A DNA stretch of 64,000 nucleotides, taken from Persicaria tinctoria (lineage: Eukaryota > Streptophyta > Magnoliopsida > Caryophyllales > Polygonaceae). Positions within the stretch are counted from its first letter, which is position 1. Every line of letters begins with the position of its first letter. Location: the NCBI GenBank assembly GCA_037127255.1, contig JBANSL010000016.1:498501-562500 (forward strand). The letters run 5' to 3'. The notes beneath the pieces are model-generated. The model searched no databases. It was not told the origin of the DNA and worked only from the letters and a program-made list of their open reading frames with translations. The translations under genes and the position numbers were made by a program. Below, one piece after another: positions 27,341 to 40,812 of this stretch.

Positions 27341-27808
27341 TGTTGAGAATATAAAAAGTTGAAGTTATGGGATCTCCCACATTGATTAAAAATGAAATCC
27401 AAGCCTTACATATAAGCCGGTGGCTACCCCACCTAACACCAATTGGTTTTAGGATGGAACCTCACTCGGCTTGTGTGCTCGGGTTGGTTGGTGCGCGTGT
27501 GCTCGGCTTGGTTGGTGCGCGTGATGCGCTTGGGCGTGCGTGACCCCCCCACGTCGTATATTACCCACCGTAATTTAACATGGTATCAGAGCCGAACAAA
27601 CTGGCAATAATGCGTGGCCAGGGTCTTCCACATTGATTAAAAATGAAATTCAAGCCTTGCATATAAGCCGGTGGACTACCCCACCTAACACCAATTGGTT
27701 TTAGGATGGAACCTCACTCGGCTTGTGTGCTCGGCTTGGTTGGTGCGCATGATGCGCTTGGACGTGCGTGCTCCCCCCACGTCGTATATTACCCACCGTA
27801 ATTTAACA
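27341..27808 (+). mobile_element. Short LTR element: two LTR copies around a ~50-bp core (TRIM-like or deleted)
   Basis: The first LTR, 27341-27580, runs TGTTGAGAAT...TTTAACA and is followed directly by the primer-binding site TGGTATCAGAGCC (27581-27593). A second copy of the LTR, lacking its first ~30 bp, ends with the same ACCCACCGTAATTTAACA at 27808. The core between them has no coding room, so the element is non-autonomous or internally deleted. Confidence 0.7.
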
Positions 27809-27822
27809 CACTTCAAAATCAA

Positions 27823-28134
27823 TTTGACGAATCTCAACTTCATACATGCCTTGCCACAATTAGCTTCGTTGTTCGGGATGCATTTCAAGTCGCTTGGTCA
27901 TCTCTTCGGGTAGTCTCAAGTGTGGATATGCCTCCTCCTTACAAGCGAAAGCTCTAGTGCTCTAAACTAGCTAGTCTTTTTGACATATCTCAACTTCATA
28001 CATGCCTTGCCACAATTAGCTTCGTCGTTGGAGATGCATTTCAAGTCGCTTGGTCATCTCTTCGGGTAGCCTCAAGTGTGGATATGCCTCCTCCTTACAA
28101 GCGAAAACTCTAGTGCTCTAAACTAGCTAGTCTT
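27823..28134. repeat. 156-bp tandem duplication
   Basis: Two direct copies start at 27823 and 27979 and differ at few positions. Both contain ATACATGCCTTGCCACAATT, ATTTCAAGTCGCTTGGTCAT and GCTCTAAACTAGCTAGTCTT. No intact frame spans both. Confidence 0.85.
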
Positions 28135-29129
28135 GTAACTACAAAGGATTTTGATCTTCGACGCATTATGATCGAGAGAGACAACTTGACGGTCATTGAC
28201 TCCGTCACTTGCAAATGGATACGTTTTGCAGCAACTTTCATATTTTGAGTGGTCAAATTGCACACATGTCTTCGTGGAGTACGAGACGACCATGTTGCAT
28301 CAAGAACTCTTTTTCCTTGTTAGAAAAGATGACGTCATTGGATGGTAGCTCCATAACGGTTGATACTTTCAGAACCATTATCGGGTAAGTATCCAACTTT
28401 TTAGTTAATACTCCCTCATTTAACTTTTACTTAGTATTTGTTACTGAGTATTTATTATTTATATTTGTTTTCTAAAGATCACAAATTTTTAATTAATGAA
28501 GAGAGTAAAATACATTTTTTTGTTTGCTAAATAAGTACAGTACTACTACGACAGTATTAAATTATTAATAACTCAAAAACCCTTAATTTGTGATTAAACA
28601 ATCCTTTTTACAGGAAATCGATCTATTCAAATTTTTTATAGCGATAAATCAGTTTCCAGGTTTCGATTTTTTACACCATTTAAAATGATTTTAATTCAGC
28701 AAAAAAATCAGTCGCACTGCGACCACACAAACCAAGAAGGTACAGAAACCTCCTCACCCTCGTCTTCCTACAAAACAACTGTAAACCGGGCTTTCTCAAC
28801 CCTTTTAACACCTTTAAAACATTAAATTATTTTCTACGGTCCAAATTAAAAAAAAAAACTGATATTTAAATCTTCAAATTCACCACCTTGCCTCGATTAG
28901 TTAAATCCCCCATATTTGAACCAGTTCCTCCTCCCTCTTCACTCCCATCTCCCTAATCTCTATTCCCCTGTCTGTCAACTCATCCCCCTATACACCCCCC
29001 TATACATCCCCAAATCCCCCTCCATAACCTAAAAAGCTCCCATCTTTTACTCCTTAAAGGGCAAATCCTCATTGCCCCACCCCACTTTAAGAGAAAAAGA
29101 GGGCCAAGTAAAAAAAGACCATCGTGAAG

Positions 29130-32100
29130 ATGATTTCTCGTTCTCGCTCTGAATCTCAACAACAGAGACACTTGAAGGAGCTCCTCAGCGAAGACCAGGA
29201 GCCATTCCACCTCACCGCCTACATCGCCGATCATAAGAAATGTCACCCCCAAACTCTCCAGCTGAAGAAGAAGCCGCCCAAGCAAAACGCATCGTTTCCT
29301 GCCCATTTCTGCCGAAACGCGTGCTTCTTCTCCAGCATCCCAGTCGACTCCCCTGACTGTTTCAAAAAGTCGCCTCTTTTATCGCCGGCGGCTTTGGGGA
29401 GCAAGAGCCCCTCCCAAGCTATGTTCCTCCACGTCCCTGCGAAAACCGCCGCTCTGCTCCTAGACGCCGCCTGTAGGATCCAGAAGAGCTCCTCCTCTTC
29501 GAACCCCAAGGCTAAATCGAAGCCCCAGGCAAAGAATTCCGGGTTCGGGCTTTTCGGTTCGGTTATTAAGAGGCTCACGAACCGGGCCCGGACCCGAAAG
29601 CTCGAAGCTGGGGATCCGAAAAACACGGCCGATGACGATGTTATTAGATGGGCGGATTCGGTTAGGAGATCGACCAGTTCTGGAATTCGGGCCGGGCCGG
29701 GAGCGGGTTTGGGAGAAAAACCTGATCTTGCTGAGGACCAAACCGGGTTTTCAAACGGCCGATTGAGCAGCGTTTGGTCCGAGGAGAACAAATCATTAGC
29801 TTCTTCATCTTCATCCACCTCTTGCAGCAGGAGCGCCAGCGGCAATTTATCCGAAGAAGAAGAAGCGGAAGAGAACCAAAATGGTAGAAATACTGTTGAA
29901 GACTTCACCTTTTGTTTAAGCCCGCTGAGTCCGTTCCGGTTCGCCCTTCAAAATAGCCCTTCCCCCGGCCGCCGGTCGCCGGCGTTCTGTTCTCCGGAGG
30001 CATCTCCTTCCCGCCGCAAATTCCAGGTAAACTTTTTAAAAATATTATTTTATTCAAGTCACAAAAGAAAAACTGAAAAAGTTTCGATTTTTTTGAAATA
30101 TGATTGCAGCCGCTGTGGTACGATTTATTGAAGTACAATATCTCTTAAATTTAACATCCATTTTTGGTTGATTAGCTAGCAATACATTTATTTCAAACAG
30201 GAAATTCCTTGTTTGCTTCAATTTAATTCCAATTATAGCTACGGTACCAGTAATTATTGGGAAATTATCAGTCACAGTTGAAAACAAATTGTAGTTGTAT
30301 TTGGTTTTAATTGGTTGCTGCGGAACCGAGTCACCGAGTGAACTCATCGGAGCTGACCGAGTTAGCCACTGACCAATTGTCGGCACCCAGAAACACTTTA
30401 TTCAGGTTGCAGAGGGGAGTGCCGGGGTGGTCACAGTAAAGGACAAAAATACCCCTCTAGGGTCTAATCACAGTTAGAATCCAATGCTTTTCTAACACGG
30501 GTATCCATGTCAAACACACACACACCCTCTCTCTCCCTCAATTTGTTCTTTTTATCTCCATCCAAGATTTTGTCTGCTCTTTTAATTTTTTTTAATTCAA
30601 CCATTTTTCATGCTTGGTAAACGACAAATTGTGTTATTGGGGATTGGATTTGTTGTCGATTTCACTGTTGCTACATGACTACTATACTAATCCGTGTTAT
30701 TGCAATTCAAGGTTTGTATAAGAATAAATAAATTGATTAACTAATTGATTGGTTTAAGTTTGGTTTTATGTTGATTATTGGATAGCTGTTGGGGATGAGT
30801 ACTGCAGTGGTTTTAGTTGAAGAGTCTCTATTGTTCTGTTTGGAATCCATGATTAAATTATACTGTATCATTTAGGAATAAAGTGGTTAGATGATTAGTC
30901 CCCCTTATCAACTCTTTTTTTTTTTTTGGAATTTTAAATATGAAACTTGAATGCATAATTTATACTGTACAGTTTTTATTTTATAAATAAAATCATTATC
31001 ATATTCAATTTTATGCCAATTGACATAGATTAGCTGTCAGACTATTTAAGATTGAAGTTTTGGAAACTGGGGTAATTTTTGACAGTTGATGGAATTTTGG
31101 ATTCAAAAATCTTAAAGACATTCCCTTGAATCAAACTAAGAACAGAAGCATAAAAGTTTCAGCTAAGGCTAAACAACCTATTAAAAGATCAGTGGATGGT
31201 TGCTTTCAAGCAATAGTGGCTCAACTGTGGATACATAAATTATTACTAATTATTTGTGCATTATTTGCTAACATTTTCTGATTGGTGTCATTGTCAAACT
31301 TACAGTATCAATTTTTTTTATGTTAATTGAACAGGAAACTGTAAACTGTGAACAACAAGACACATCAGTGAAATTCCAAGTAGAGGATGAAGAGGAGGAG
31401 AAAGAGCAGTGCAGTCCAGTCTCCATATTAGACCCTCCTTTCGGAGACGATGACTGCGAAGAGGAAGAGGGCGATTGCGGTGACAATGAGGACGAATTCG
31501 ACATGGACTGCAGCTATGCATTTGTACAAAGTAAGTTGACAAAAACAAAATTTTGATTTTATAACAAAAATCTTATTTTAGATCCTTCAACATTTACATA
31601 TCAGTACCAAAATCTGTTCCCAATTTGGCATTTTGCTTGAATTAACCAATAGTTTTTTATTTAAATGATTGATTTGAAACTATGAAATCTATGGTGGGAG
31701 TCCATTAGAGATATGCATCAGCAGTACCTGTGTTAATATTAATCTGACCCACCATTCTCACTTTGGTATATAACCTGCCCCTTTCATTGTCCTTGTTTGT
31801 GTCCCACCACCACTGTGAAAATAAGCCATGGGGTGATGGGGGTTGTGGTGGTTGATGAGCTGACTTAATGCAGAAAACATACCACTACTGTTTTCTTTCT
31901 TATTAACCATCTGATCACTTCATTCATGGTTTTGCTTCAGTTTGATCTGGCTTATGTCTTTATACTGTGTTTGGGCCCTACCTCATTCCTCTTCATCTCC
32001 CACCGTCGAAATCGGTTTGGCTCTTTATAGCCATTGATCTCTAATTTGTCTAATATACTTTCCATTGCTTAACCTTCATTCATGTAACATTGTGCCTTGG

Positions 32101-32749
32101 AGTCTGTTTAACGCAATGTCTTGATTGCTGATAAGTAGCCTACGCCAAACAGACCCTTCAGGGGTTATGTGATGACTAAAACATTAATCTTTATGAGTTG
32201 ATTTTTGTATTACTCTCAGGAGCAAAGCAAAATCTACTACAAAAGCTCAGGAAGTTCGAGAAACTGGCGGAGTTGGATCCGATTGAGCTTGAGAAGAGGA
32301 TGGTTGAAGAACAAGATGAAGAGGAAGAAGAACTCGAATACGAAGCTGACAATGACGAGGATGATGATCTTTCAATTACCTCACTCGACTTCGAAAGTGG
32401 CAATGAGGGGTACCTTGTTGAGATAGCAAGGAAATCAGGATTAGTTCATGGCCTTCTGAGTCCATGGATGAAGAGGCTTTTATCCGACCTGATTTCCGAA
32501 GAAGAGAAATCTGAATCCTTAGAAGACAGCTACGAATCCGTAGTCAAGAGAGTCTGCAAGAGGCTGGAGTCATGGAAAGAGGTGGAGCCGAACACGATAG
32601 AGATGATGGTCGCAATGGACCTCAAAGGAGAGAACCACATGATGTGGAAGAAGCCGCGAGAGGAGATCTCCCAGACTGCAAAAGTGTTGGAGCTTTCAAT
32701 CTTCGCGGCATTGCTTGAGGAGTTGCTGGATGAACTAATCATGTCTTAA
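29130..32749 (+). CDS. DUF4378 / TRM-like (TON1-recruiting-motif) protein
   Basis: TRM proteins recruit TON1 and PP2A components to cortical microtubules in plants. Three exons, 29130-30026, 31335-31530 and 32220-32749, join in frame to 540 residues. The N-terminus has LKELLSEDQEPFHLTAYIAD, typical of the TRM27/28 branch. The middle is Ser/Pro-rich and low complexity, with AAALLLDAACRIQ-like helices and FCLSPLSPFRFALQ. Exon 2 is very acidic around SPVSILDPPFGDDD. Exon 3 carries the DUF4378-type C-terminus (RKFEKLAELDPIELEKRM, HGLLSPWMKRLLSDLI, ending LSIFAALLEELLDELIMS), where the TON1-binding motif would lie. The ATG at 29130 is used; an in-frame GTG two codons earlier is not a plausible start. 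Position between DUF662 and HRD/PTL genes matches At2g36420 and At5g03670. The TRM27/28 numbering is from memory. Confidence 0.85.
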
Positions 32750-35614
32750 GCTCAATCGCGAACTAATAATAAAAAGAATCCAATGGAAGAATAGGGTTGG
32801 AGATGGGAAAGATGAGTTTCCCATGTTGAGTTAGTATTGTTTTTCTCCTCCCTATCTTTCCTCTTCTTTTTTTTTTAATTGTTTGATTATTTTTTAGTTC
32901 TCTCTTAATCATCAGATGGCTCAAATGTGAGGATAATCTAACAAATAGTTGGTACTTGGTTAGCTAGATGCCTGTAGTATCATGTATGTAAGGAGAGGAG
33001 GGGATATATGGTAAATCTAGCTTAATTATCCTGTTTTAGAAAACAAGATGAAAATGTACAATGTATTCTCCAGTATCCAGAATGACTTCTTTCACTTAAT
33101 TGGTTTCTCTATACTATTGATTAAGGCTCTGTTTTGGCACAGAAAATAGCTTTTCAGAGCGAGAGTATGATATTATATAGTTTAAAATGAAATAAATATA
33201 AGATTTTAGTTTAATTAGCTTTTGAAATCATAGCATTTCATCAACTACATACTCACCCAAGTTTTTCGGAGCGTATGATTTTTTATTCACACGTTTCCAT
33301 CAGCTACCCCAACAACTAGGTTTTCCAAACACCATACTAGTATATCGGCATATTAACCTATATTTAAAACATAATTCATCAGCTACCTTGAAAACTCTAC
33401 TCTAGGCAGTAATTTTTGGTACCTCCATAAGCTATCTGCATATTAACCTCACATGCATCCACAATGAATGAATACATGAAGTTTTGAGCTTACAGAAGAA
33501 AAGTGGAGACATCTGATACCCTCCATTAATTAAGATGAAATGGGTAGCTTTCAAATTAGTGATTCCATATCTGATGCAGGTTAAACAAGGAAAAGGGCAG
33601 CTTTCAAAATTCAGATTCTGATACACAATGCATGACTCTGCTTGTACTTTGCTTTTTTCATGAAAATAAATGCAACCAATTCAAGTGGAAAATGGTAAGA
33701 AAAAAGGACACAGAAAATATAAGGCTTTATCTGCTAAGTGCTGACAGCAAAGGCAAAAATTCATCAGTTCTGAGTAGAGCCCCCCACCATGCCACTTCAA
33801 ACCCCTTGAGTGAAATTGAATGTGTTGTTTTAGCCATTGATGTGCATTTCAAGAAATGCAAATGCAATGAATAAACCCCATGGTGGGTTTGAACTGGTAA
33901 TTTGAAAAGGACTCCTCTCAGGTGCCCAGCTCACTGATTTTTGTTTTTCTGAATCAAGATAGCATAAATTCACATGTCCATTGCCTTTGTTGTTTATTGT
34001 TCAAACCCTTCACAGCTACAGTATATATATATATGTGTGTGTTTTATTCTTGTATACATGTGGATTTTCCCTTCGGTGGATTTGGGCCAAAGAAGTGTTC
34101 ATGAAAAAGGAAACAAGAAAAGGAGAAAAAGACAGAAGGCATGTATAAAATGTATAATCAAAGTCATTTCAATCTGTACTGGTATTTTATTTTTCACCAA
34201 ATAAGAAAGCAAGTAAATTTGTTTTGGTAGTGTTTTTTGTTACTACTGTGTTTTGTTTGGGGATACCATTTGTGCTCGCGGTATATTTGAATGTAATGAT
34301 GGATTGATGTTTGAGCTGTGGGTGAAATTGACAAATCAATGAGCTTCTTCATCATTACTTTTTGTACCTCAGTTTTGGGAGACAAGAGGTGATTGTTTTC
34401 ATTAGGGAAATTTGGAATTTGGAATGATGGTTTTTTTTTTAATTGATCTTTTAACTAACAAAAAACTGTGTTCTTTTAGTCTTTTACGCTAGTTTTAGTT
34501 CGGCAAAGTTGTGGGCATGAGGTAATCTTTGGAGTCAACTTGATTCTGTATCCACCGAACAAGAAACCTAGAATCATACATCCGTTACTATTTACATCGA
34601 ATGGCGATCAAAAACCTCCTAAATACCTTAAAAAAGGGTAAACTAATGCTATAAACAAATCCTACTTCATTGCGGCATATACCATCTACTTGTCACTCTT
34701 ATAGCCAACTAAGATCAAATAGTTTTTCGGCGTAATTGACCAAAAACTTTAACTAAATAAAAAAGATAGATTAACCAATAATAAAAACAAGGTAAACTTA
34801 ATTAGCCTTCGCTGCATCACAAGGAGTGTTGTATGGTTGAGATGTGAAAAAAGACAAATGTTGTACATCCAAAATATGAGCTTAACAAAGCCTTGGTAAT
34901 TGGTTTTAGGAACGTGGTAGGGTTGAATGGATGAAAGAGATGATTGGAGATATAACCCAAAAGAGAGGCCCTCTAAAATGTGGCCCATTAAGGGAGTTAG
35001 CTAATCCAGTGAACCGACAGCCGCCACTCCCCTCAAATTTGGTCACTGCACTTAATTTGGTGGTTAATTAATCATTGATTAAACAGACTACAGGCTCAAA
35101 CTACTTGACCTACTGTTTCCACATTACTTCAACTTCAACGTCCTAATCATACCCAGGAAGAAATTATAACTTGTAGTACGTATATGTTCACTAAACTCAC
35201 CCCGAGCATATATACATACACTCTTTAATTAAGGCCTCGTTTAGATATTTAAATATCTTATATATCAATATCAGATGAGATTTTGATACGATCAGGTGAT
35301 ACCCCTTCAAATTTAGTATTAGATATAAGATATCGATATCGGTTTAGAATTAGATCAAACAATAGATATATCAGATATCAACCACCGATATTTGATAATC
35401 AGATATCGATATCAAACGGGACCCAATATGATCATTTACATATAATTAGTCGAGAAATCAATGTGAAAATAAAGACCTACAAAAATCGCTAAACATAATT
35501 GTTTAGAGATCGAGAAAGAGAAAGACGAGGACATAGTACATTTACAAGCTAGGCAACGTTACCATATACAAATTAAGCACCTTTATGGATTAATTTACAA
35601 GACAATGCCAAATG

Positions 35615-35646
<32 letters not shown>

Positions 35647-35890
35647 TAGCTAGATAGTAATTACTAATTAGCTAGCTATATATATATATATTAGCTTATA
35701 CGTAGTAGTATTTTACATACATGTAAGTTTTCTTACAAGGAAAAAACTTCCGATTTGCAAGGACAACCGGAGAGAACATGTTCCTCTTCGGTTAAACGTT
35801 GTACATGAGCCACCATCCATCAAAATCGAGGGAACGGTCCAACAACCGGAAAACCAGAGGCGTACGTTGCGTACTATATACTCCATATAA

Positions 35891-35945
<55 letters not shown>

Positions 35946-36051
35946 GCAGTGCACTACCGTAAGTACTTACGTACGTGTGTGATATACGTACGTTTACGTT
36001 CGTTCATTCATATATAATTCGAAATGGTATGATTGTATATAATATGTATAC
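32750..36051. other. Intergenic, with a MITE-like element
   Basis: The 3' UTR of the TRM-like gene extends into about the first 350 bp. The rest is AT-rich with TA runs (35620-35644, 35896-35940) and one MITE-like segment. No gene is supported. Confidence 0.5.
35232..35422. mobile_element. MITE-like palindromic element
   Basis: It begins GGCCTCGTTTAGATAT and ends ATATCAAACGGGACC, roughly reverse-complementary ends, with an interior rich in self-complementary GATATC words. Superfamily is not resolved. Confidence 0.4.
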
Positions 36052-36654
36052 TCACGGTGTGTGGTTCCAGCTCCAGAGGCCGTGATCATGAATCCCAGCC
36101 GTCGATTCATCCTCGTCGCAAAAGCTCGGCGGCACCAGATTACTCCTCGGAGGGCTAAGAAGCACTCCTTCAGCCATGTTAGCAACCACATTCGGCATCT
36201 CGAACAGCAATTCATCATCCACCGGGCCTCCTGCAGCAGCTGGGCCTACAACAGGCTCCACAGGCTGGGCCCCGCCTCCGGAGTTGATGGCGTCAGCCGC
36301 CGCCCCAGCAGCTGCTGCAGCGGCTGCGGCTGCGGCTTGGATGTCCCGCGGGGAGTTGGAGGCGGGGACGGGGTGGGACGGGGCCGAGTCCGGGAAGTTG
36401 AGCTTGGTGGCGGCGGGGCCCTTAATGGAGATCGCCGCCACGTCGTAAGCTACTGCGGCCATCTCCGGCGTTGGGTAGGTGCCGAGCCAGATTCGGGTCG
36501 GCTTCTTCGGCTCTCGGATCTCGGCTACCCATTTCCCGTTGCTTCGCTGCCTGACCCCGCGGTACAGGGAGCGGCTCCGGCCCCTGGTGCGAGTGCCGGC
36601 TGATGATGTGGCGGCTCCGATGGCGGCGGCGCGTTTGCCCCTGTTGGCAGGCAT
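36052..36654 (-). CDS. HRD: DREB-type AP2/ERF transcription factor, HARDY-like
   Basis: Single-exon, 200-residue plant transcription factor. The AP2/ERF domain spans about residues 31-90 ([46 protein letters not shown]). Val at the DREB-typical position (KWVAEIR) and the following CMIII-like region place it in the DREB A-4 group. The tail keeps [10 protein letters not shown] with a long alanine run (about 108-117) and [18 protein letters not shown], a signature shared with Arabidopsis HARDY (At2g36450), ending in an acidic/W-rich tail (LWSWNH). These genes regulate stress and cell-wall or drought traits in Arabidopsis; the role here is inferred. A (TA)n tract of 111 bp starts only 250 bp upstream of the start codon. 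Confidence 0.93.
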   Translation of the reverse strand: MPANRGKRAAAIGAATSSAGTRTRGRSRSLYRGVRQRSNGKWVAEIREPKKPTRIWLGTYPTPEMAAVAYDVAAISIKGPAATKLNFPDSAPSHPVPASNSPRDIQAAAAAAAAAAGAAADAINSGGGAQPVEPVVGPAAAGGPVDDELLFEMPNVVANMAEGVLLSPPRSNLVPPSFCDEDESTAGIHDHGLWSWNHTP

Positions 36655-39400
<2,746 letters not shown>

Positions 39401-39409
39401 ATCCAATTA

Positions 39410-39786
39410 AGACCTATTGCTTAATTAGCATCCCGCCTTACCCGATTCAAAGAATTTTGGATTTTAAATTTTTTGATATTTTGGGATTTTTTGAGGACTA
39501 ATCCCTTTGGAAAAAGTCCACGTCAATCTGATGGAAAAATATTTTTTGGGGGAATCTTCGAGAAAGATTTCCCGAGGACGTCCTCAGTAAAGTCGTAGGC
39601 CTTGAAGTTAGCTTTCCAACGACCCTCAAATGGCCCGATCGGACCAACGAAACTCTGGTTTTGCCAGAAATACCAAGCATGCATCCGTAACTCCTATGGT
39701 GAGGCACGTTGCCTTCATGCAGGGGCTATTTGGGCATGTAAGGTGGGCGTTTAATGGACCTACTGCCTAATTAGCATCACACATTG
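39410..39786 (+). repeat. Left-flank copy of the ~375-bp repeat family
   Basis: It contains CCCTTTGGAAAAAGTCCA, GAAGTTAGCTTTCC, CAAATGGCCCGATCGGACCAA, AAATACCAAGCATG and TAGCATCAC in the same order as the units at 48.5-50.4 kb, and ends about 185 bp before the viral inverted arm. Confidence 0.75.
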
Positions 39787-39969
39787 GCTCTTCCAAGGGC
39801 GTTTTATGCATCGAAATTCAGAGAGTGCTCTTCCATATCTCAAAAACCTCTCAATTCTCAAAAATATTTTCTTTCAGTTTTCAAGTTTTTCTAAGTTGAA
39901 GAAAAGTTTGAATATTTGTAAGTCCTTCTTATTTTACCATAAATTGCTTGTATTCAATAGTTCCAAAAA
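39787..39969. other. Segment between the repeat unit and the left viral arm
   Basis: A T/C-rich stretch with CTCAAAAACCTCTCAATTCTC. It has no counterpart beside the right viral arm. It could be host DNA or a viral intergenic/leader segment lost from the other copy; the sequence alone does not decide. Confidence 0.3.
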
Positions 39970-40804
39970 TTATATAAGAGTTATAATTTGTGATTATTTT
40001 CTGAGAGTATTACCTATTTTCAAATAATCGTTACTATTATCAAATCTGGGTTCCAACTGGTATCAGAGCCATTAGAAGTATTAACCTAAACCTTAAATTA
40101 TATTTCTTTTTACTGTTTAAATTACCGTTCATATTAACACTGTTAACGTGTGCGTGCTTGGTTTAATCGTAAAACCGCATGGTCAGCCCGTGGCTTAGGG
40201 TGGTCCCGGTCGATGGTCCCACGCCAACTATAGTGTTAAACACTGAATTAGTAATGTTAAGCAGTTATTAGAAATATGGCTTTACAGTTTAGACGAATGC
40301 TTTCTAGGGGTTCTAGTTCTAACAGTAACCCTGTTGTGCATAGTAATGAAAATTTATATACAAATGATGAAAATAATATGGTTGATTGGTCCATTCCTCA
40401 TCAGAATATAGAGTCAATTTATAGAATTGGAATTATAGACTTTAAAACAGCTTTTAGCGTAAGAAGTCATGAAGAAACTATTAGTCTTAGTAAAGAACAA
40501 CAATCTTTACAACTTTTATCCTCTTTATCACTAAGAAAATATCAAACAAAAGGATATAGATACATTCATCTAGGTTTAGTACAAGTTGCTCTAAAACCGT
40601 TAGCCAGAAAAGGAATTGATACACCTATTTTCATAGCCTTAAGAGATGATAGACTTAAATCTTACAAAGACTCGTTAATAGCTATAATTCAGACAAATAT
40701 ATGTAATGGTCCAGTCTATTTTAATTGTTCACCTAATTTTCATGTTGATCTTACAGACCCTAGGGTTACTCAGACGTTAACTTTAGACGTAAAAATCCTA
40801 AAAG
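39970..40804 (+). repeat. Left arm of 835-bp viral inverted repeat
   Basis: Reverse complement of 44623-45457, with no difference seen in the leader and N-terminal coding parts compared by eye. It contains a TATATAAG box (39971-39978), the primer-binding site and the first ~176 codons of the movement-protein ORF. Outside 39970 and 40804 the two copies diverge abruptly. Confidence 0.93.
40058..40070 (+). promoter_or_regulatory. Primer-binding site, left viral copy
   Basis: TGGTATCAGAGCC, complementary to the 3' end of plant initiator Met-tRNA, the primer used by Caulimoviridae and many LTR elements. It lies 206 nt before the movement-protein ATG. Confidence 0.85.
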
Positions 40805-40812
40805 TCTGTTAA
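40276..40812 (+). pseudogene. Movement-protein N-terminal fragment (duplicate, inverted)
   Basis: A 178-codon frame identical to the start of the minus-strand ORF at 45151 until residue 176. It then ends in three unrelated residues where the arm joins the reverse-transcriptase fragment. It lacks the rest of the protein and is a recombination remnant. Confidence 0.9.

Larger units (their letters stand above)
26300..29129. other. Gene-free stretch with LTR pair and tandem duplication
   Basis: Apart from the LTR pair (27341-27808) and a 156-bp tandem repeat (27823-28134), no gene is supported. The last ~130 bp before 29130 should be the TRM-like gene's leader. Confidence 0.5.

Noticed and set aside
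29243..29908. Minus-strand 221-codon frame opposite the first TRM-like exon
   Set aside because: Antisense shadow caused by GC- and serine-rich coding sequence.
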